Shown here piece after piece: positions 34,116-45,935 of a DNA stretch of 64,000 nucleotides. The notes under the pieces were generated by a model. The model made no database searches. It worked only from the letters and a program-made list of their open reading frames with translations, and had not been told where the DNA came from. The first letter of the stretch is position 1, and every line of letters starts with the position of its first letter. The position numbers and the translations under genes are program-made. This DNA comes from Anthoceros angustus. Lineage: Eukaryota; Streptophyta; Anthocerotopsida; Anthocerotales; Anthocerotaceae. The stretch lies in the NCBI GenBank assembly GCA_010909165.1, contig MU008149.1:395086-459085 (forward strand), written 5' to 3'.

Positions 34116-36839
34116 TGGTACTGGGAATGATGCACGGTGATTGGATGCAATTGCATTCGATCCCTTTCAGATAGCGTTAGCCGGACCCTCCAACTCGTGC
34201 CAGCTACCTTCATGGGTTCAAGGAGGAAGTGGCTCTGATTCTCAAGTGGACACACCATTGCATCGAGGGCGACCCTCAAGGATTCAACCCCGTGGTCAAC
34301 GACCTCATACAATCTGTGCAGTGGCCGGACGGCGTCATCACCCAGCCAGTTGAGGAGCCCGCGTCTACAGGTGTACCTGTATTATTGGCCTCTCTCCTTA
34401 GTCCTCAAAGGGAGACGACTGCTCCGCCTGCAAAGAGCCAGCAACTTCAATTCCAGAAGAGCCAACCCTTTGAGTCTGAGGCCTTTGTTTGCTCTCCCAT
34501 ATGTTGGACGCTATTCTACACCGCTCTTTGACATCGACAGCTTGTCTCCATCTCATAGTGTCTCATAGTTAGAAGAAAAAGCAGACCACGTTGGTTTCGT
34601 ATCATGTTGGTTAGTCTAACTAGGCCTTAGCTTTAAATGTAGTTAGTTAACTAGCAAGCTAGCGAAAGGACACAACCCTTCGTAACCCTTTAAAAGCCCA
34701 CCTATGAACCTAAACCTCAGTTGATTGTTTATCATTCTTAGTAAAGCATCTGCTTGATGCAAGACGCTTCCGCATGGCATTTCTAACTCTCATGGTCTCT
34801 AGTGCAAGCTTTAGGATGTCTAGGAGGGATTGCATCTCCGAGGGTGACAATCTGACCAAGGTTGCTATGGGAATACTTTTGCTAGCGGACTAGCCGGGTG
34901 CACACTTATAACCCATTATCGTGTAGTCATTGGTTCGGTCCCAAGGGAACGGATCATGCTACTTCTGCGTCTAGTTTCTCCGATCCTACCTATGCTAAAT
35001 GAAACCTTGCCGCCGGACTTGCCTCTAACCTCTCAAACTCCTGCTTGAGGAAACGCTCAAGGTGCCGGATGGTTTCCAACAGCCAGCGCCAATCCTAACA
35101 GCCCATTGGAAATTCCACGTGTGCGCGTGTTACTTGTTCCACCGGACGTCGGGTGGTCTGCCAGACGAGCACCCGACGGAGTGAAATTCCTGCTACCCTT
35201 GTAGGAATTTACTTCGATGTTGTATAGGCTTCTCATCAATCGATCTCGGCCAACAGAACTCGAAAATAGAGGCGTACCGCCAAATTCCCCTTGTGCCAGA
35301 AGAAGTACCGGGGGACAACCCTACTCGTAGGACTAGGTGATCACCTCGACATACCACTTGCTGGAGGACCAGCCGCCTTAGGGTATAACCTCGCGCCATG
35401 AACTCAGCCCGCCCCAGCTTCCTCACATGAACCAAGTTCTTTCTCATATATCACACTATCTACCAAAGGCAGACACAACTGGTTGAGGTCCAACGAACCC
35501 AGACGTTTAAAGACTCGTCCATGCCCTTCAATTAGACTCCGCTAGCTTTCCTTCCACTCGCTTCTCATCGTCTTGGTCTCCAACCTCCAACCTTCTTCCT
35601 CTCCCGCTCGTCAATCTTGCTTAGCTTGGGATGCCAGCATTCCGGGGCATGCAAACCATCCGCTGCGCTTCCATGGCTGTTGCTTCCACGTTGGGCGGGG
35701 ATGTGACCTTCCAGCCGGCTGTCAGCTCCAGCCTCTCCATTCCAGCGGCCTCCCAGTGCACGCGCCGCTCAAGGCCCTTGCTCTCAAGGGGCCGGACCTT
35801 GTGCTCTCCATAACTTGCACCAGCCACCACATATAAGCGAGGCTTGCCACCAGAGCCCAGGATTTCTTTTCCTACATCAGTCCACCCGCTTGGTGACGTG
35901 GGCAATGCGTCCACTCTCCACATGGTGGAGGGAAACCATGGACACAAATTCAAACTAAAAAAAGAATCAAATTACAGAGACAGCAACCTCCCCTCTTATA
36001 CGGCTCCCAAGGCTGCGCCTTCATGACAACCATAGCTGGCATTGTCAGCTACCCTCTATCAACTAACCTAACCACTTACTATCCGCTGCTTGATACCGGA
36101 TCACCCCCGCATGTGCCTACCTTCGCCAATGGCGACTGGGGCGTGGGCCTGGCCAATTCCCCTTATCGGAGGCCTCGTACCCCTTTTCGGTCATGAAGGG
36201 GTGTCCAAGCGGATTATCCTTGACCCTGCCTACCTGTAGTAGCCCGGGCCTCCACTTCCCCAAAATTGGATCCCCCTCCCAGACCCACTCTGATGGGCGA
36301 TCCCCCCACCGCATCCGCCTCGGCTTTCACCAACAATAGCATAGGGTTCTTGGGATTTCCCCCTCACCTGCAGCCATCCGCCGAGTCATCTTGCTCCTGT
36401 GGGAGGTGGGTCAACACCTCCATCTTCAGACTCCCCTACTCCCGGAGTCGGTCCCCGTCCTCTGGCGCCACTTCTCCTAGCGCTGGCTCCGTCTCCTCCA
36501 GGTCTGATGGCATGGTCCCCACCCTGCCGGGAGCCTAGATGTCTACTAGCTCCACTTCTTCACTCCCCGCCAGACTACTTGATACTGGACCCAACTGTGT
36601 TGCCTGTAGTTCTGGACAGCATACCTCTTTGGCTGCCAGGGTTGGAGACCTTTTCGCCTATGGAACGCAAAAGTTTGGGCCACTAGATCAAGTGAGTTTG
36701 TTTTGGAACAAGTCCAAGTTCTTTTCATTAGAAATGATTTCGAGGAAACATGCCATAACTTTTTTGGTTCTTTTGAAGTTGGAGCCATAGGACAGTGTTA
36801 TGAAGGTAGGGAGAAAGCTTATGAGGAAGGTAGGGAGGA
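34116..36839. other. Unassigned DNA, probably transposon debris
   Basis: A frame of 100 codons at 34229-34531 and several near 35573-36790 show no known features. TTTAAAAGCCCACC at about 34690, and GTCCCAAGGGAACGG at about 34940 resembling the gypsy LTR edge motif, suggest remains of an LTR. Confidence 0.35.
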
Positions 36840-37020
36840 CGCTTAGGTAGGGTTGAAATGACCTTGTGACGAGGAGAGTAGGTGCCAAACGTGAACGGTA
36901 GGGGTGCACCTACTGTGGTAGGAAAGCAACCTACCATGGTAAGTAGGTACTTACCACCATAGGGAGGCAACCTACCAAGGTAGGTGAGCACCTACCACCG
37001 TAGGTAGGAGCGTAGGTTAC
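36840..37020. repeat. Cluster of CCTACC / GGTAGG inverted motifs
   Basis: At least ten copies of GTAGG or CCTAC alternate in both orientations, for example CCTACCATGGTAAGTAGG and CCTACCAAGGTAGG, giving many short palindromes. It is not a simple tandem array. Confidence 0.8.
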
Positions 37021-37639
37021 ACAAGCATAAGGCAGAATAGGGTAGCTATATATGTAGTCTTTTAGTGGACTAGATAAATAGACCGAAATAGGAATTTAAG
37101 TAATTAGAGGCCAATTTGGGAAAATAGAAAAATTAGGAAGATAGAGAAAATAGCACTTTAAGATAAGGCGAGTTGGGAAACTCCTATCAACGGTGGAGAA
37201 AAAGGCCACGTGGTGCACGTGGACAAGGAAAGAACTGTGGACTCCCCTTTAGGAAGATGATAGATGGATTTTTTTTTGTTTTCTTTAGTGTATGGTGTGG
37301 AAAATAAGGCGGAAAAGGGACAATAAGGTTGAAGAGGGGGAATTGCGATGGACAAGGAGACGGAAGAAAAGGTCAGGGCCGGACAACGTTGGACTAAACT
37401 CCTGAGAAGGTCACTTCGGACTAAACTCTACAGTGGGTCACTCCGGAAAAAACCCCAGAGCAGAACAAGGTAAGTCTGCTGGAAAAGGTAACTGTGGAAA
37501 AAGGGTGGAGCGTAATAGGCAAGCGGGCCACGTGGACGGTGTTGAGTGGAGGATGGACATGCAGCGGACCAGGACCGCAGAGTTATCATCGACCATTATA
37601 GGTAGGTAACCACGACCCAAGGACAACGCCAAGAAGGCG
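37021..37639. other. Purine-rich leader upstream of repeat R copy 2
   Basis: No coding frame supported. GGACTAAACTC occurs twice at about 37389-37425 with GGTCACT..GG, a short local duplication. Confidence 0.4.
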
Positions 37640-38633
37640 GCGGGCGTAAAGTTGGACTACGATGCGGGACTCGCGATTCACGGCGAAAGGGCGTCTTCCT
37701 ACCACATCGATTCGCCCGGCCGATCTTGAGAAGACCATCTTTCCGGCCGACTTCTCGACAGTTTTCGCAGTCGCTCGCGCTTAGACACCCCGCTCTTTGG
37801 CTTTCTCTTCCGACGTTCGAGCGCAGCGCCAAGCGATCTTCGCCGTCAAACAGCGCGCCCATCTATTTTGAACTCTGAAGCCTCGTGGGAAGTATCTCAG
37901 TCCTCCATACCTCAGCGCCTGATCAAGCGGAGCGCAAGCATGGGACCCAAGAAGGCGGCGGAGGTTTGGGAGCCCTGGCGCATGGTAGAGAAGAACATCA
38001 TCGCGCTACCTGGATTTTGGTGGCCGAGGCGGAGGAGGCAGGAGTGGGGGTATGACATTTTCCAAGCGGTATGGACCTTTGATAAGCGTCATGTGCATGC
38101 GAGAATCGCCGGAAGATGTTGGCTGCAGCCACCAAGGTTGTCCGCTCCAAAAGCTTGCGGGAGGACCCAAGGAGGTGGACACTGGAGGTCCTTAGGGCGG
38201 TCTATAATCGCCCGGCAGAGGAGGTAGGGGGGGTGGTGCCGGAGCCCCTGAAGGTGAAAGGGAAGGTGGAAGCTGCCAAGGTGGCGCTCTTGAGGCCGGG
38301 GACGTAGCAGTCCTCCAATGGTTGGCTCATGTCGGACTGCTTGGACCCGGGTGGTGATGGCGAAAATTATCTTCTGGGTGCGATGTCAAGGTAGACCACC
38401 TTGGTGACAATTTGTTGGTCTTTTCTGCACGCCCTCCAGAGGGGCAAGAGGGTGGATTGGGGGGCGAATCATCTTCGCTTGTATCGCTCCGGAGGCGAGA
38501 AATCTGCGGAACGAGAGGCCGCCCCCGTTGGCGTTGTCTCCGTTCATCGTCCATGTATGGGGACACCTCAACCTCATGAAGGAAGGAGAGGAGGAACGAG
38601 TCCTCCGGAGGGGGCTGCCGACCTTACCGGAGG
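37640..38633 (+). mobile_element. Copy 2 of repeat family R, left part (split by the second copia)
   Basis: The most readable copy of R. It is on the plus strand, opposite to copies 1 and 3. The right part resumes at 45029 after the copia insertion. The two parts share the CAAAA target duplication. Confidence 0.65.
37940..38307 (+). pseudogene. Protein of repeat family R, one frameshift
   Basis: An ATG at 37940 begins MGPKKAAEVWEPWRMVEKNI, then LPGFWWPRRRRQEWGYDIFQ. After a shift near 38115 it continues LAAATKVVRSKSLREDPRRW, TLEVLRAVYNRPAEE and ends at 38307. It is basic and aromatic-rich, which could suit a gag-like or DNA-binding role, but I recognise no domain. The tail matches the minus-strand frame at 33043-32750. 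Confidence 0.45.
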
Positions 38634-38638
38634 CAAAA

Positions 38639-38831
38639 TGTTTCTAAATCAGATGTACTCATGCACACAGGTGCTTGAAATAAAGTGAGTTATGTATTAT
38701 GAATACACAAAGTGTCTTATATCACAAAATTGTTCAAGAGTCATGTCTGTTCAAGTAACCTAGGTATTGACAACTAACTAATAAAATGGTTCGTTTATAT
38801 ATATAGGAACCTAGCAGGTTCTAGTCTAACT
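38639..38831 (-). repeat. 3' LTR of the second copia element
   Basis: It shares AAATAAAGTGAGTTATGTAT and GGTTCGTTTATATATATAGG with the other LTR. It starts TGTTTC on the plus strand. Confidence 0.92.
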
Positions 38832-39254
38832 CTTGCCAAGTAAGCGAACCTGCGTTTAGGCATGTGACATAGCGTATGCGGCTCATGACTCTGTGTCTCG
38901 CACTTTGTGCCTTGATTAGATCTACCTCTGTTCCGGCCTTTGGCGGGAAAAACAAAGTAGGAGGCAGACTGAGAGTGCATACGGCACCGGCCCAACCATC
39001 CTGCACTCATCGGGGAATACAGGATTTTCAAGCGAGCGTGTGGCGGGTGGTGGGAGTGCAATTGCAAGTCACAGCTCCTAAGAGGCAGACGACATCCAGT
39101 ATTTACTCACGAAGATGAAGAGGCATGTCATAATTCGGACGCGATATACAAGCCCTACAGGATAGCTAAGTGATATGCCAGCTGCAATATGCGATTAAGT
39201 TGAGCTTGTTGCTTCATCCACCATAGTCTGCAGCTGGCTGTAGAGACATGAGAG

Positions 39255-39758
39255 CTAGGGCTGAGAGGCAGTGCAAGCCTGCACGCCCATGGCCTCCATG
39301 TGCTGATAGTGCTTGCCAGCAGGAAGATACTTCGTAAGAAGGTCTGCTGTGTTCAGGTCTGTTGGCAAATATTGAATCTTTACATGTCTTTGCTCCACAG
39401 AGTGTCTGATGAAGTGGTGATGCACTTCAATGTGCTTTGTACGCGCATGGAAGCGTGGATTGGCTGTCATAGCTATTGTGGACATGTTGTCACAGTAAAT
39501 GGGAGTGGGCTGTGACTGTGGATATCCAAGACCTGCCAGAAAACATCGCTCCCACACTGCTTCCTTAGCACCTTCTGTCAAGGCTTTATATTCAGCCTCG
39601 GTTGATGACAAAGCAACCAAAGCTTGCTTCTTTGAGCTCCAGTGAATGGCAGCATCGTTCAAAGTAAAGCAATAGGCCGAAATGCTTCTCCGGCATGCAG
39701 GTGCATGGCCCGTCGGCGCCGACATACCCACACAAGGTAGGCTCTTGACCTCGCCCAC
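39255..39758 (-). CDS. RNase H of the second copia element
   Basis: KKQALVALSSTEAEYKALTE carries the catalytic Glu region, followed by YCDNMSTIAM and FHARTKHIEVHHHFIRHSVE, then LNTADLLTKYLP near the end. This is the complete core of copia RNase H, which removes RNA from the RNA-DNA hybrid during reverse transcription. It lies one frame away from the RT upstream. Confidence 0.92.
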   Translation of the reverse strand: MGEVKSLPCVGMSAPTGHAPACRRSISAYCFTLNDAAIHWSSKKQALVALSSTEAEYKALTEGAKEAVWERCFLAGLGYPQSQPTPIYCDNMSTIAMTANPRFHARTKHIEVHHHFIRHSVEQRHVKIQYLPTDLNTADLLTKYLPAGKHYQHMEAMGVQACTASQP

Positions 39759-39894
39759 AGCATAGGCCGTCTTGCCGCCAGGATATCGAGGCAGCGTTTA
39801 ACCGCACTCCAGTGGGCCTGTCCAGGGTTATCCGGTGGGCGAAAGCGAGGCTCCTTGCACTGCTTGAATGTCCGTGGTCCGGCCAACTAATGTA

Positions 39895-40845
39895 ATTGAG
39901 CAACCTCGCATGACGATAGGGAACCTGAGCCATGGTCTGGCGCTCCTCATCTGTCTGGGGACACTGATCATGGGAAAGCTTCAGGCCTGCAACTCCTGGA
40001 GTAGAGACAGGTTTGGCAGTATCAAGGTGAAAGCGGTGCAGAGTCTCGGCAATGTATTTTGCTTGATGCAGCATAAGAGTGCCTTCTTCCATATTTCGGA
40101 CGAGTTGAACGCCGAGAACAAAGGTAAGAGCACCAATATCTTTCATGTCGAACTTCTGGTGCAGCATGTCTTTGACCCAAGATAACAAACCTGGGTCATT
40201 TGATGCGAGGATGGCGTCGTCGACATACAAAGCGAGGACAACAAGTTTGCCATCCTTGGAGAAGTAATATACGTTTGCATCACCAGGATTCTGTATGAAA
40301 CCAATGGACTTGAGGTACCTGTCAATTGTCTTGTACCACTCACGAGCTGATTGTTTTAACCCATAAATGGTTTTCTTAAGATGGCAGACCCAGTCTGGAT
40401 GCTCGGGATCCACAAAGCCCTCGGGCTGCGACATATAAATGTCCTCTTCCAGTTCACCATAAAGGAAGGCCGTGCAGACATCCATCTGCTGGAGATCCCA
40501 AGCGTTTGCAGCAGCCAAAGCAAGGATCATGCGAATAGACTGGGTTTTCACAACAGGACTAAAAGTTTCTGTGAAATCTATGCCAGGAACCTGGGTGAAA
40601 CCCCTAGCAACAAGCCTGGACTTGTATCGGGCAATCTCACCCTGGGCATTCAACTTATGTTTGAAGACCCACTTGCAACTGACCACCTTCCTACCCTTAG
40701 GTAGAGGACATAGTTCCCACGTGTCATTTTTGATTAAGGAGTCGTATTCATCCTTGATGGAAGGGATCCAGTGTGCCTTGTCAGCTCCAGTGATAGCCTC
40801 CTGATATGTCCTGGGTTCGTGCTTAACAAAAGGAGGGCTACTCAC
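39895..40845 (-). CDS. Reverse transcriptase of the second copia element
   Basis: WVFKHKLNAQGEIARYKSRL, VARGFTQVPGIDFTETFSPV, QQMDVCTAFLYGELEEDIYM and LALYVDDAILAS (the YVDD catalytic box) are in order, then FVLGVQLVRNMEEG and VPYRHA. After that the expected LMYL region appears only with frame changes (LLNYISWPDHG in this frame, PGQAHWSAVKR in another). The open frame continues to 39592 but is nonsense beyond about 39890. Function: copying element RNA into DNA in cytoplasmic particles. Confidence 0.93.
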
Positions 40846-40955
40846 AGAAGACTTAGATGGTGGAATAGCAACCCTAGCTCTAGGACGTCGGAAATCAATA
40901 GAGGTGTATGGGGGTTCAGCCCAGAGCAGGTGGGTTCCTTACGAGGTAACGACGT

Positions 40956-42566
40956 TCACAGGCCATTCAGCAGTGCCACCTCACCATCATCAGAAACAAG
41001 ACCAGGTAATTGTTCATGCAACTCAGAATCGGCAGAGTGGACAGAGAGATCATCTGCAACTAAATCATACTCTGCCTCATCCACTGCTGCAGGTTGCTCT
41101 TGAACTGCATCTGGGACTTCATCATGTACTGGGAGAGGTGGACCCGAGAAAGGAGCAGTTGCTAGGGCAGGGCTGGGCGAGCAGAAATAAAAGCTGGTGC
41201 TGCGGTCACCTTTGTTGAGTCTGAGCCACCACGGGGTTCTGGGCGCTGGAATATCGAGAGAAACAACTCCAGGTGTATCATCTTGTGGGTACTCGGTTGA
41301 ATCATCCATGTCTGCCAAATCAACGTGAGTGCCAGTCTCACGATTGTCGGACAAATGATCAAAATATGGCTTGGCAGGGCAAATAAGCTCCTTGAAGGTA
41401 ACGCTTCGCGCAAACACTGCTGTTGAAGTAATTGGATCCAGCAGCTTGTAGGCTTTTGCCTCTTCGCCATATCCCACAAAAAAGAGTGGACGCGCTCTGT
41501 CTTCTAATTTTCTCCGCCTCTCTGCAGGGATGTAAGCATATGCTGGAGAGCCAAAGACCCGCAGGTGCAGCAGGCTAGGTTTCCTACGCCATATGACTTC
41601 AAACGGAGTTTTTTCATCTACAGCACTTGTGAGAAGCCTGTTCAGAATGTAAGTCGCCGTAACCACTGCCTCTGCCCAGTATGCTTTGCTCAAACCTGCC
41701 CACTCTAACATGCTCCTTGTCATCCCTAGCAGAGTCTGGTTGCGGCGTTCAGCAACACCGTTCTTCTGCTGGGTATAAGGTACACTGAGTTGGCGTACAA
41801 CGCCGTTCTCCAGCAAGAATTGGTTGAAGTGAGCATGTGTGAACTCTGTGCCGTTGTCAGTTCGGAGCTGTTGAAGCAAGCACCCTGTCTGCCTCTGTGC
41901 CATGACCAACCATTCCTGGAAGACCTCAAAAGTATCAGACTTTAAACGGAGGGGATAGGTCCAGGAATATCTGCTAAAATCGTCAGTAATGGTAAGGTAG
42001 TATAGGGCACCACCAAGAGAGGGAACATGGATCTTGCCTGAAATGTCCGCATGTACTAACTCTAGTACCTGTGATGCACGATGAGCCACCAACTTGGGAA
42101 AGGGAACTTCCTTTTGCTTGGCTATGACACATGCATCACAAAATGGCAAGTCTTTAAAGCACTTGGGTAAAGGCTCTCTATAGCAACTGAGATTCGACAT
42201 TTTTATCAACTTATCTCGATTGGCATGACCGAGTCTGGCATGCCACAGACTAGCTTGGGCAGACTGTGATGATTGGACAGCATGCACAGACTCAGGGGGT
42301 ATGCAGGTGAGATCCAGCTGGTATAAATCATGAACAAGGTGTCCTTTGGCTACGACTTCTTTACCATCCCCCCTTCGCTTCTTAAGTTCACAACTGTGAG
42401 AAGTGAAGAGGAGGTCGTACTCTCGCAAGGACATAAGTTGGCTGACCGAAAGTAGGTGCTTGGCCATGAGTGGGACATGCAGAACATTATCAAGGTGGAG
42501 GATGACCATCACGCATGACGGCGACATGCACGAGCCGGCCAATGCGACACATGCGGGTAAGTTCAT
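40956..42566 (-). CDS. GAG-pre-integrase and integrase of the second copia element
   Basis: Near the start, LDNVLHVPLMAKHLLSVSQL leads to the zinc-binding segment (LWHARLGHANRDKL, then FCDACVIAK). The catalytic core follows: LVHADISGKIHVPSLGG, LRTDNGTEF and GVAERRNQTLLGMTRSMLEW hold the D, D and E residues, and RVFGSPAYAYIPAERRRKLE is the usual copia follow-up. The last 150 residues form the acidic linker before RT, and a frame break at about 40900 separates them from it. Integrase joins the DNA copy to the chromosome. Confidence 0.93.
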   Translation of the reverse strand: MNLPACVALAGSCMSPSCVMVILHLDNVLHVPLMAKHLLSVSQLMSLREYDLLFTSHSCELKKRRGDGKEVVAKGHLVHDLYQLDLTCIPPESVHAVQSSQSAQASLWHARLGHANRDKLIKMSNLSCYREPLPKCFKDLPFCDACVIAKQKEVPFPKLVAHRASQVLELVHADISGKIHVPSLGGALYYLTITDDFSRYSWTYPLRLKSDTFEVFQEWLVMAQRQTGCLLQQLRTDNGTEFTHAHFNQFLLENGVVRQLSVPYTQQKNGVAERRNQTLLGMTRSMLEWAGLSKAYWAEAVVTATYILNRLLTSAVDEKTPFEVIWRRKPSLLHLRVFGSPAYAYIPAERRRKLEDRARPLFFVGYGEEAKAYKLLDPITSTAVFARSVTFKELICPAKPYFDHLSDNRETGTHVDLADMDDSTEYPQDDTPGVVSLDIPAPRTPWWLRLNKGDRSTSFYFCSPSPALATAPFSGPPLPVHDEVPDAVQEQPAAVDEAEYDLVADDLSVHSADSELHEQLPGLVSDDGEVALLNGL

Positions 42567-42770
42567 CCCAAAGACTTTTCAGATGTGTGAGAAGGACGGT
42601 AATGACTCAGTAAACTCCTATCATTGCAGATATGGGAGGTAGCACCTGAGTCTAAGTACCAACTATTGGGAGAGGGAAGACCGGCAGAAGATGCAAAACA
42701 AACTGTCATCACAACAGGAGGCTTGTTAGCGGTCGAAGATGCCTTGGCGACAGAATGGGCCTCAGCCTGG

Positions 42771-43693
42771 TTAGGCTTCTCGACCTTCTGCCATGACCTT
42801 CTTTTCTCTGATCTCTCTCCGGTGGCACAGGATGCCGCACCAATTGAGCCGCCTTTTGTGGAAGAAGAGCCAGGTTGTCCTTCCTGTGTATGTTGCCCTC
42901 ATCGCTGTTACATACGTCGTATAAAGGACCTTGTCAGTTTTTGTTTTTCCACCTTGAGGTGTGGAGTGAAGCCTACTTTGCTCCTCTTGCAGGAGAGCCC
43001 CGATCACATCCACGAAGCTGATCTGAGGTGCTTTGCCAGCAGCAACAGCCTTGTCTGCCGCTCGGATGGAAGCACCAAAGCCGGAAACAAAGGTCTGGTA
43101 GCTGGGTGGTAGGCAAGTGAGGAGTTGAGCGACTGCATCCAACTCCGGAAACTGAGATCCTAGGTTCAGAAGCTGGGCCCTCAGTTGGCGAAACTTCAAG
43201 ACGAAAGGTCCCACCTTCTCGCCTTCTCTAAGTCTCATTGAAAGCCTCCACAGTTGCACCAGTAAGTATGTTCTTTGCCTCGTGACGTTTGCGACAATTG
43301 TGTCGGTTCGTTGAGTCTTGTAGGTTAAGCCACATCGGGCAAAAGTACTTCATCAAGACCACTAATCAAGACCGCACGAGCAACGTGGTTCAGGTTGTCC
43401 CACTTCTCTATCTCATCCGCTGGAGCTCCTGCAGCTGGTTTAGGGAGTGTGCCACTAACCACATTCCACACGTGCCGAGCTTGCAGGGCAGCGGTCATTC
43501 GCACACGCCATCCATGGAACTTGGAGCCATTGAAACGGTCCTTCTCTTTAAATTCCATGGAGAAGGATGGTGCAGGTATCACTGGCACTGGTGGAAGAGG
43601 TGGAACTCCTCCACCTCCACCTCCAGCACCCCCTCCGCCTCCACCTCCAGCACCCCCTCCACCTCCACCTCCAGCGCCCCCTCCTATAGCCAT
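42771..43693 (-). pseudogene. Gag of the second copia element, glycine-rich start, frameshifted
   Basis: An ATG at 43693 opens MAIGGGAGGGGGGG, a Gly tract from a short CCACCTCCACCTCCAGCACC-type repeat (43600-43680). Then FSMEFKEKDRFNGSKFHGWR, the copia gag N-terminal core, runs to a stop at 43325. A second frame (43259-42771) continues with VGPFVLKFRQLRAQLLNLGS and LLTCLPPSYQTF. The zinc knuckle and protease between 42771 and 42566 are not readable. Confidence 0.85.
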
Positions 43694-44811
43694 TCTGACT
43701 TACTTTGATAAGATTATCAGGTGCTCACGGGTGATCAAGCCGATTGCATAAGGTACTCTTCTCGAGGTAGGTCGAGATGCTGTAGGAGGCTGACAGATGA
43801 AGCGTGGGGAGGGGCAGCAAGGGTCTGAAGAGGCGCGGCGCGAGGTCGATGTCACGGGACCTTGAGGGGGCGCGGTTGGACTGCTAGAGTCCGGAGATGG
43901 GCGGCGTGGTGTGTCTTGGCGGGCTGCGAGAATCGCGTCTGTGAGTTCTTCTTTGCGAGGCAGCACAGCAAGTCGAGGCGCCTCCGCCCGGAAAAACCAC
44001 AGAACACGGGAATGCGGATCGCCCTACCGCGGCGACACCGGAATGGGCTTCTCGCGAGGCGAGTCCAGCGATGGAGCGAGCTGCGGCGGATACTGGCTCG
44101 AGTCGTGCGGTTGAGTTGCAATTCGATCCGAGATCGATCGAGTTTCTGACATCCTCTGTCAGCCGTTCATTTGCTTGCGGAGTAGATCCACGGCGCAAGG
44201 TCTCTTGATGGCGCGCAGTGTGAACTTCGCCACTGTGAAAGCACAGTGAATAAGGCCGATTCTGTGGTGTTCAACTTCAGACATTAGCTCGACTATCTCC
44301 GGCAGGTTAGTAGCCCGAGATCGGAATGTTTCCCGCAAGTCGTCCTCTTGTGAGTCTCGAGATTCCGGATGTCTTTCAATATGCACCCTGTTTGGAGTTC
44401 GAGAGAAATGCAATGTGTAAGGGATATCTTCCTGGCCTGCGTGATAATCTCAGACCGATCTGGAGCGATCCGGCAGCCCCTAATTGTGGGTCATTGCGGG
44501 GTAACAAGGTGTATGCTCGACGCGAGAAAGCCCCCGTCGAGTCATTTTATGATTAGAGTAGCATGATCTGCTGCGTTACGACAGACGGATCCACGGTGAT
44601 CTCTTGTTTCTTGTCATGCGATTTTAAAACATATTCCATTACTAGCATTGGTAATGTAGGTAGTGAGGAAGGAATTTTAGACACTGCGATCACGGAATCA
44701 CAATTTACGCGTGACTCACAGTTTTGTGTCCTATAATCCCTTTTGCTACATGCACCTACCATAATAAAGTATATTAATACGGGCGATAAATCGGATCGTG
44801 TATCAAAGCAC

Positions 44812-44825
44812 AGGGCTCGATACCA
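44812..44825 (-). promoter_or_regulatory. Primer-binding site of the second copia element
   Basis: On the minus strand, directly inside the LTR, TGGTATCGAGCCC resembles the initiator-Met tRNA primer site TGGTATCAGAGC with one base missing. 43694-44811 is the untranslated leader, in which I see nothing else. Confidence 0.8.
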
Positions 44826-45023
44826 TGTTTCATCCGGATGTACTCATGCACCACGGGTGCTTGAAATAAAGTGAGTTATGTATTATGAATACACAAAGTG
44901 TCTTATATCACAAAATTGTTCCAAAGAGTCATGCATTCAAGTAACCTAGGTATTGACCAACTAACATTAATAAATTTGGTTCGTTTATATATATAGGAAC
45001 CCTAACGGGGTTCTAGTCTAACA
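44826..45023 (-). repeat. 5' LTR of the second copia element
   Basis: 198 bp, starts TG and ends CA on the plus strand. On the minus strand, CTATATATATAAACG is a plausible TATA region. Confidence 0.92.
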
Positions 45024-45028
45024 CAAAA

Positions 45029-45935
45029 CGAGAAGAAGAAGCGTAGGACCCGAATGACCGCCCGCCCAAGATAAGAGCGCACCGGGGAGGGAAGGCGGGA
45101 GGTCAGGACTCATTAATGCAGGCGGACCCCTCTCCTCCAAAAGGGAGTATGGGAGGATATCCTTCCTCCTCTTGGTCCCCTAACGGGCAGCCATCCCGGG
45201 GAGCTACTACGGCGGGAATGGAGCTAGTGCCGTAGCCCAGCCGGCCCGCAGCACTGCTCCGGGCAGAACCAGAGCAGCGGACGGAAGAGCGAAAAAGCGG
45301 CCTTGCAAATCACGAGGGCGGCTCGGTGTCTTACCTGCCAAGCCGGAATGGCGGGAGGCGGAGGCGATAGAAGGCGGAGCGAGATGCCGCCAAGGAGTGC
45401 GAGGGTCGTGGCAGCAACCCGCAGGCGGGTCTATCCTCTGAGGAGAGGCAGGCTAGTTCCGGACTCCCTCCCTCACGGACTCTAAGCGGAGGCGTGCGGA
45501 GAAGGGCTGGCGAAGAGGCCAAGGAGGTCAAGGGCACACTCGGGACAGACGGGACACGAGGGTCCTGAGCTGGTCACAGAGTCCTCAACACAGGACTCAC
45601 TCGGACGGTAGTATGGTAATCCTTAGCAGATGGGAGATGCCTCACGCCCTCGGTAGTTTCTTGGGGGCCTCACGTGTGGCCATGGAGAAGTAAAGTGAGT
45701 TTTGGCGGCCGTCATGGGCCCGGCATGTTATCAAGGGACTCTATGGGACGGAAGACCAGTGGAGGCCACCAAGATGAACGGCGGAGCTCGAGGTCGAGAT
45801 GGAGGCTCTGAAGAAGGCGGAGTCCCTCGCGAATGAGTAGGAGGCGGATGAGTCGAAGCGGAGGCAAGGTCCGCCCGGCAAGATGATAGGGCCGAGTGCT
45901 TGTTTGTGCAAATAAATTTGAAACGCTCAGGCCGG
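45029..45935 (+). mobile_element. Copy 2 of repeat family R, right part
   Basis: Continuation of the repeat interrupted at 38633. GC- and purine-rich, no intact frame. It ends where the first long gypsy LTR begins. Confidence 0.5.

Larger units (their letters stand above)
38639..45023 (-). mobile_element. Full-length Ty1/copia retrotransposon, nested in repeat R
   Basis: LTRs at 38639-38831 and 44826-45023 flank a minus-strand interior. Target duplication CAAAA at 38634-38638 and 45024-45028. The order read on the minus strand is LTR, primer site, Gly-rich gag, integrase, reverse transcriptase, RNase H, LTR, which is copia order. Frameshifts in gag/protease, between integrase and RT, and at the RT-RNase H junction make it non-autonomous. 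The LTRs differ at several positions and by small indels, so it is not a fresh insertion. Confidence 0.95.
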
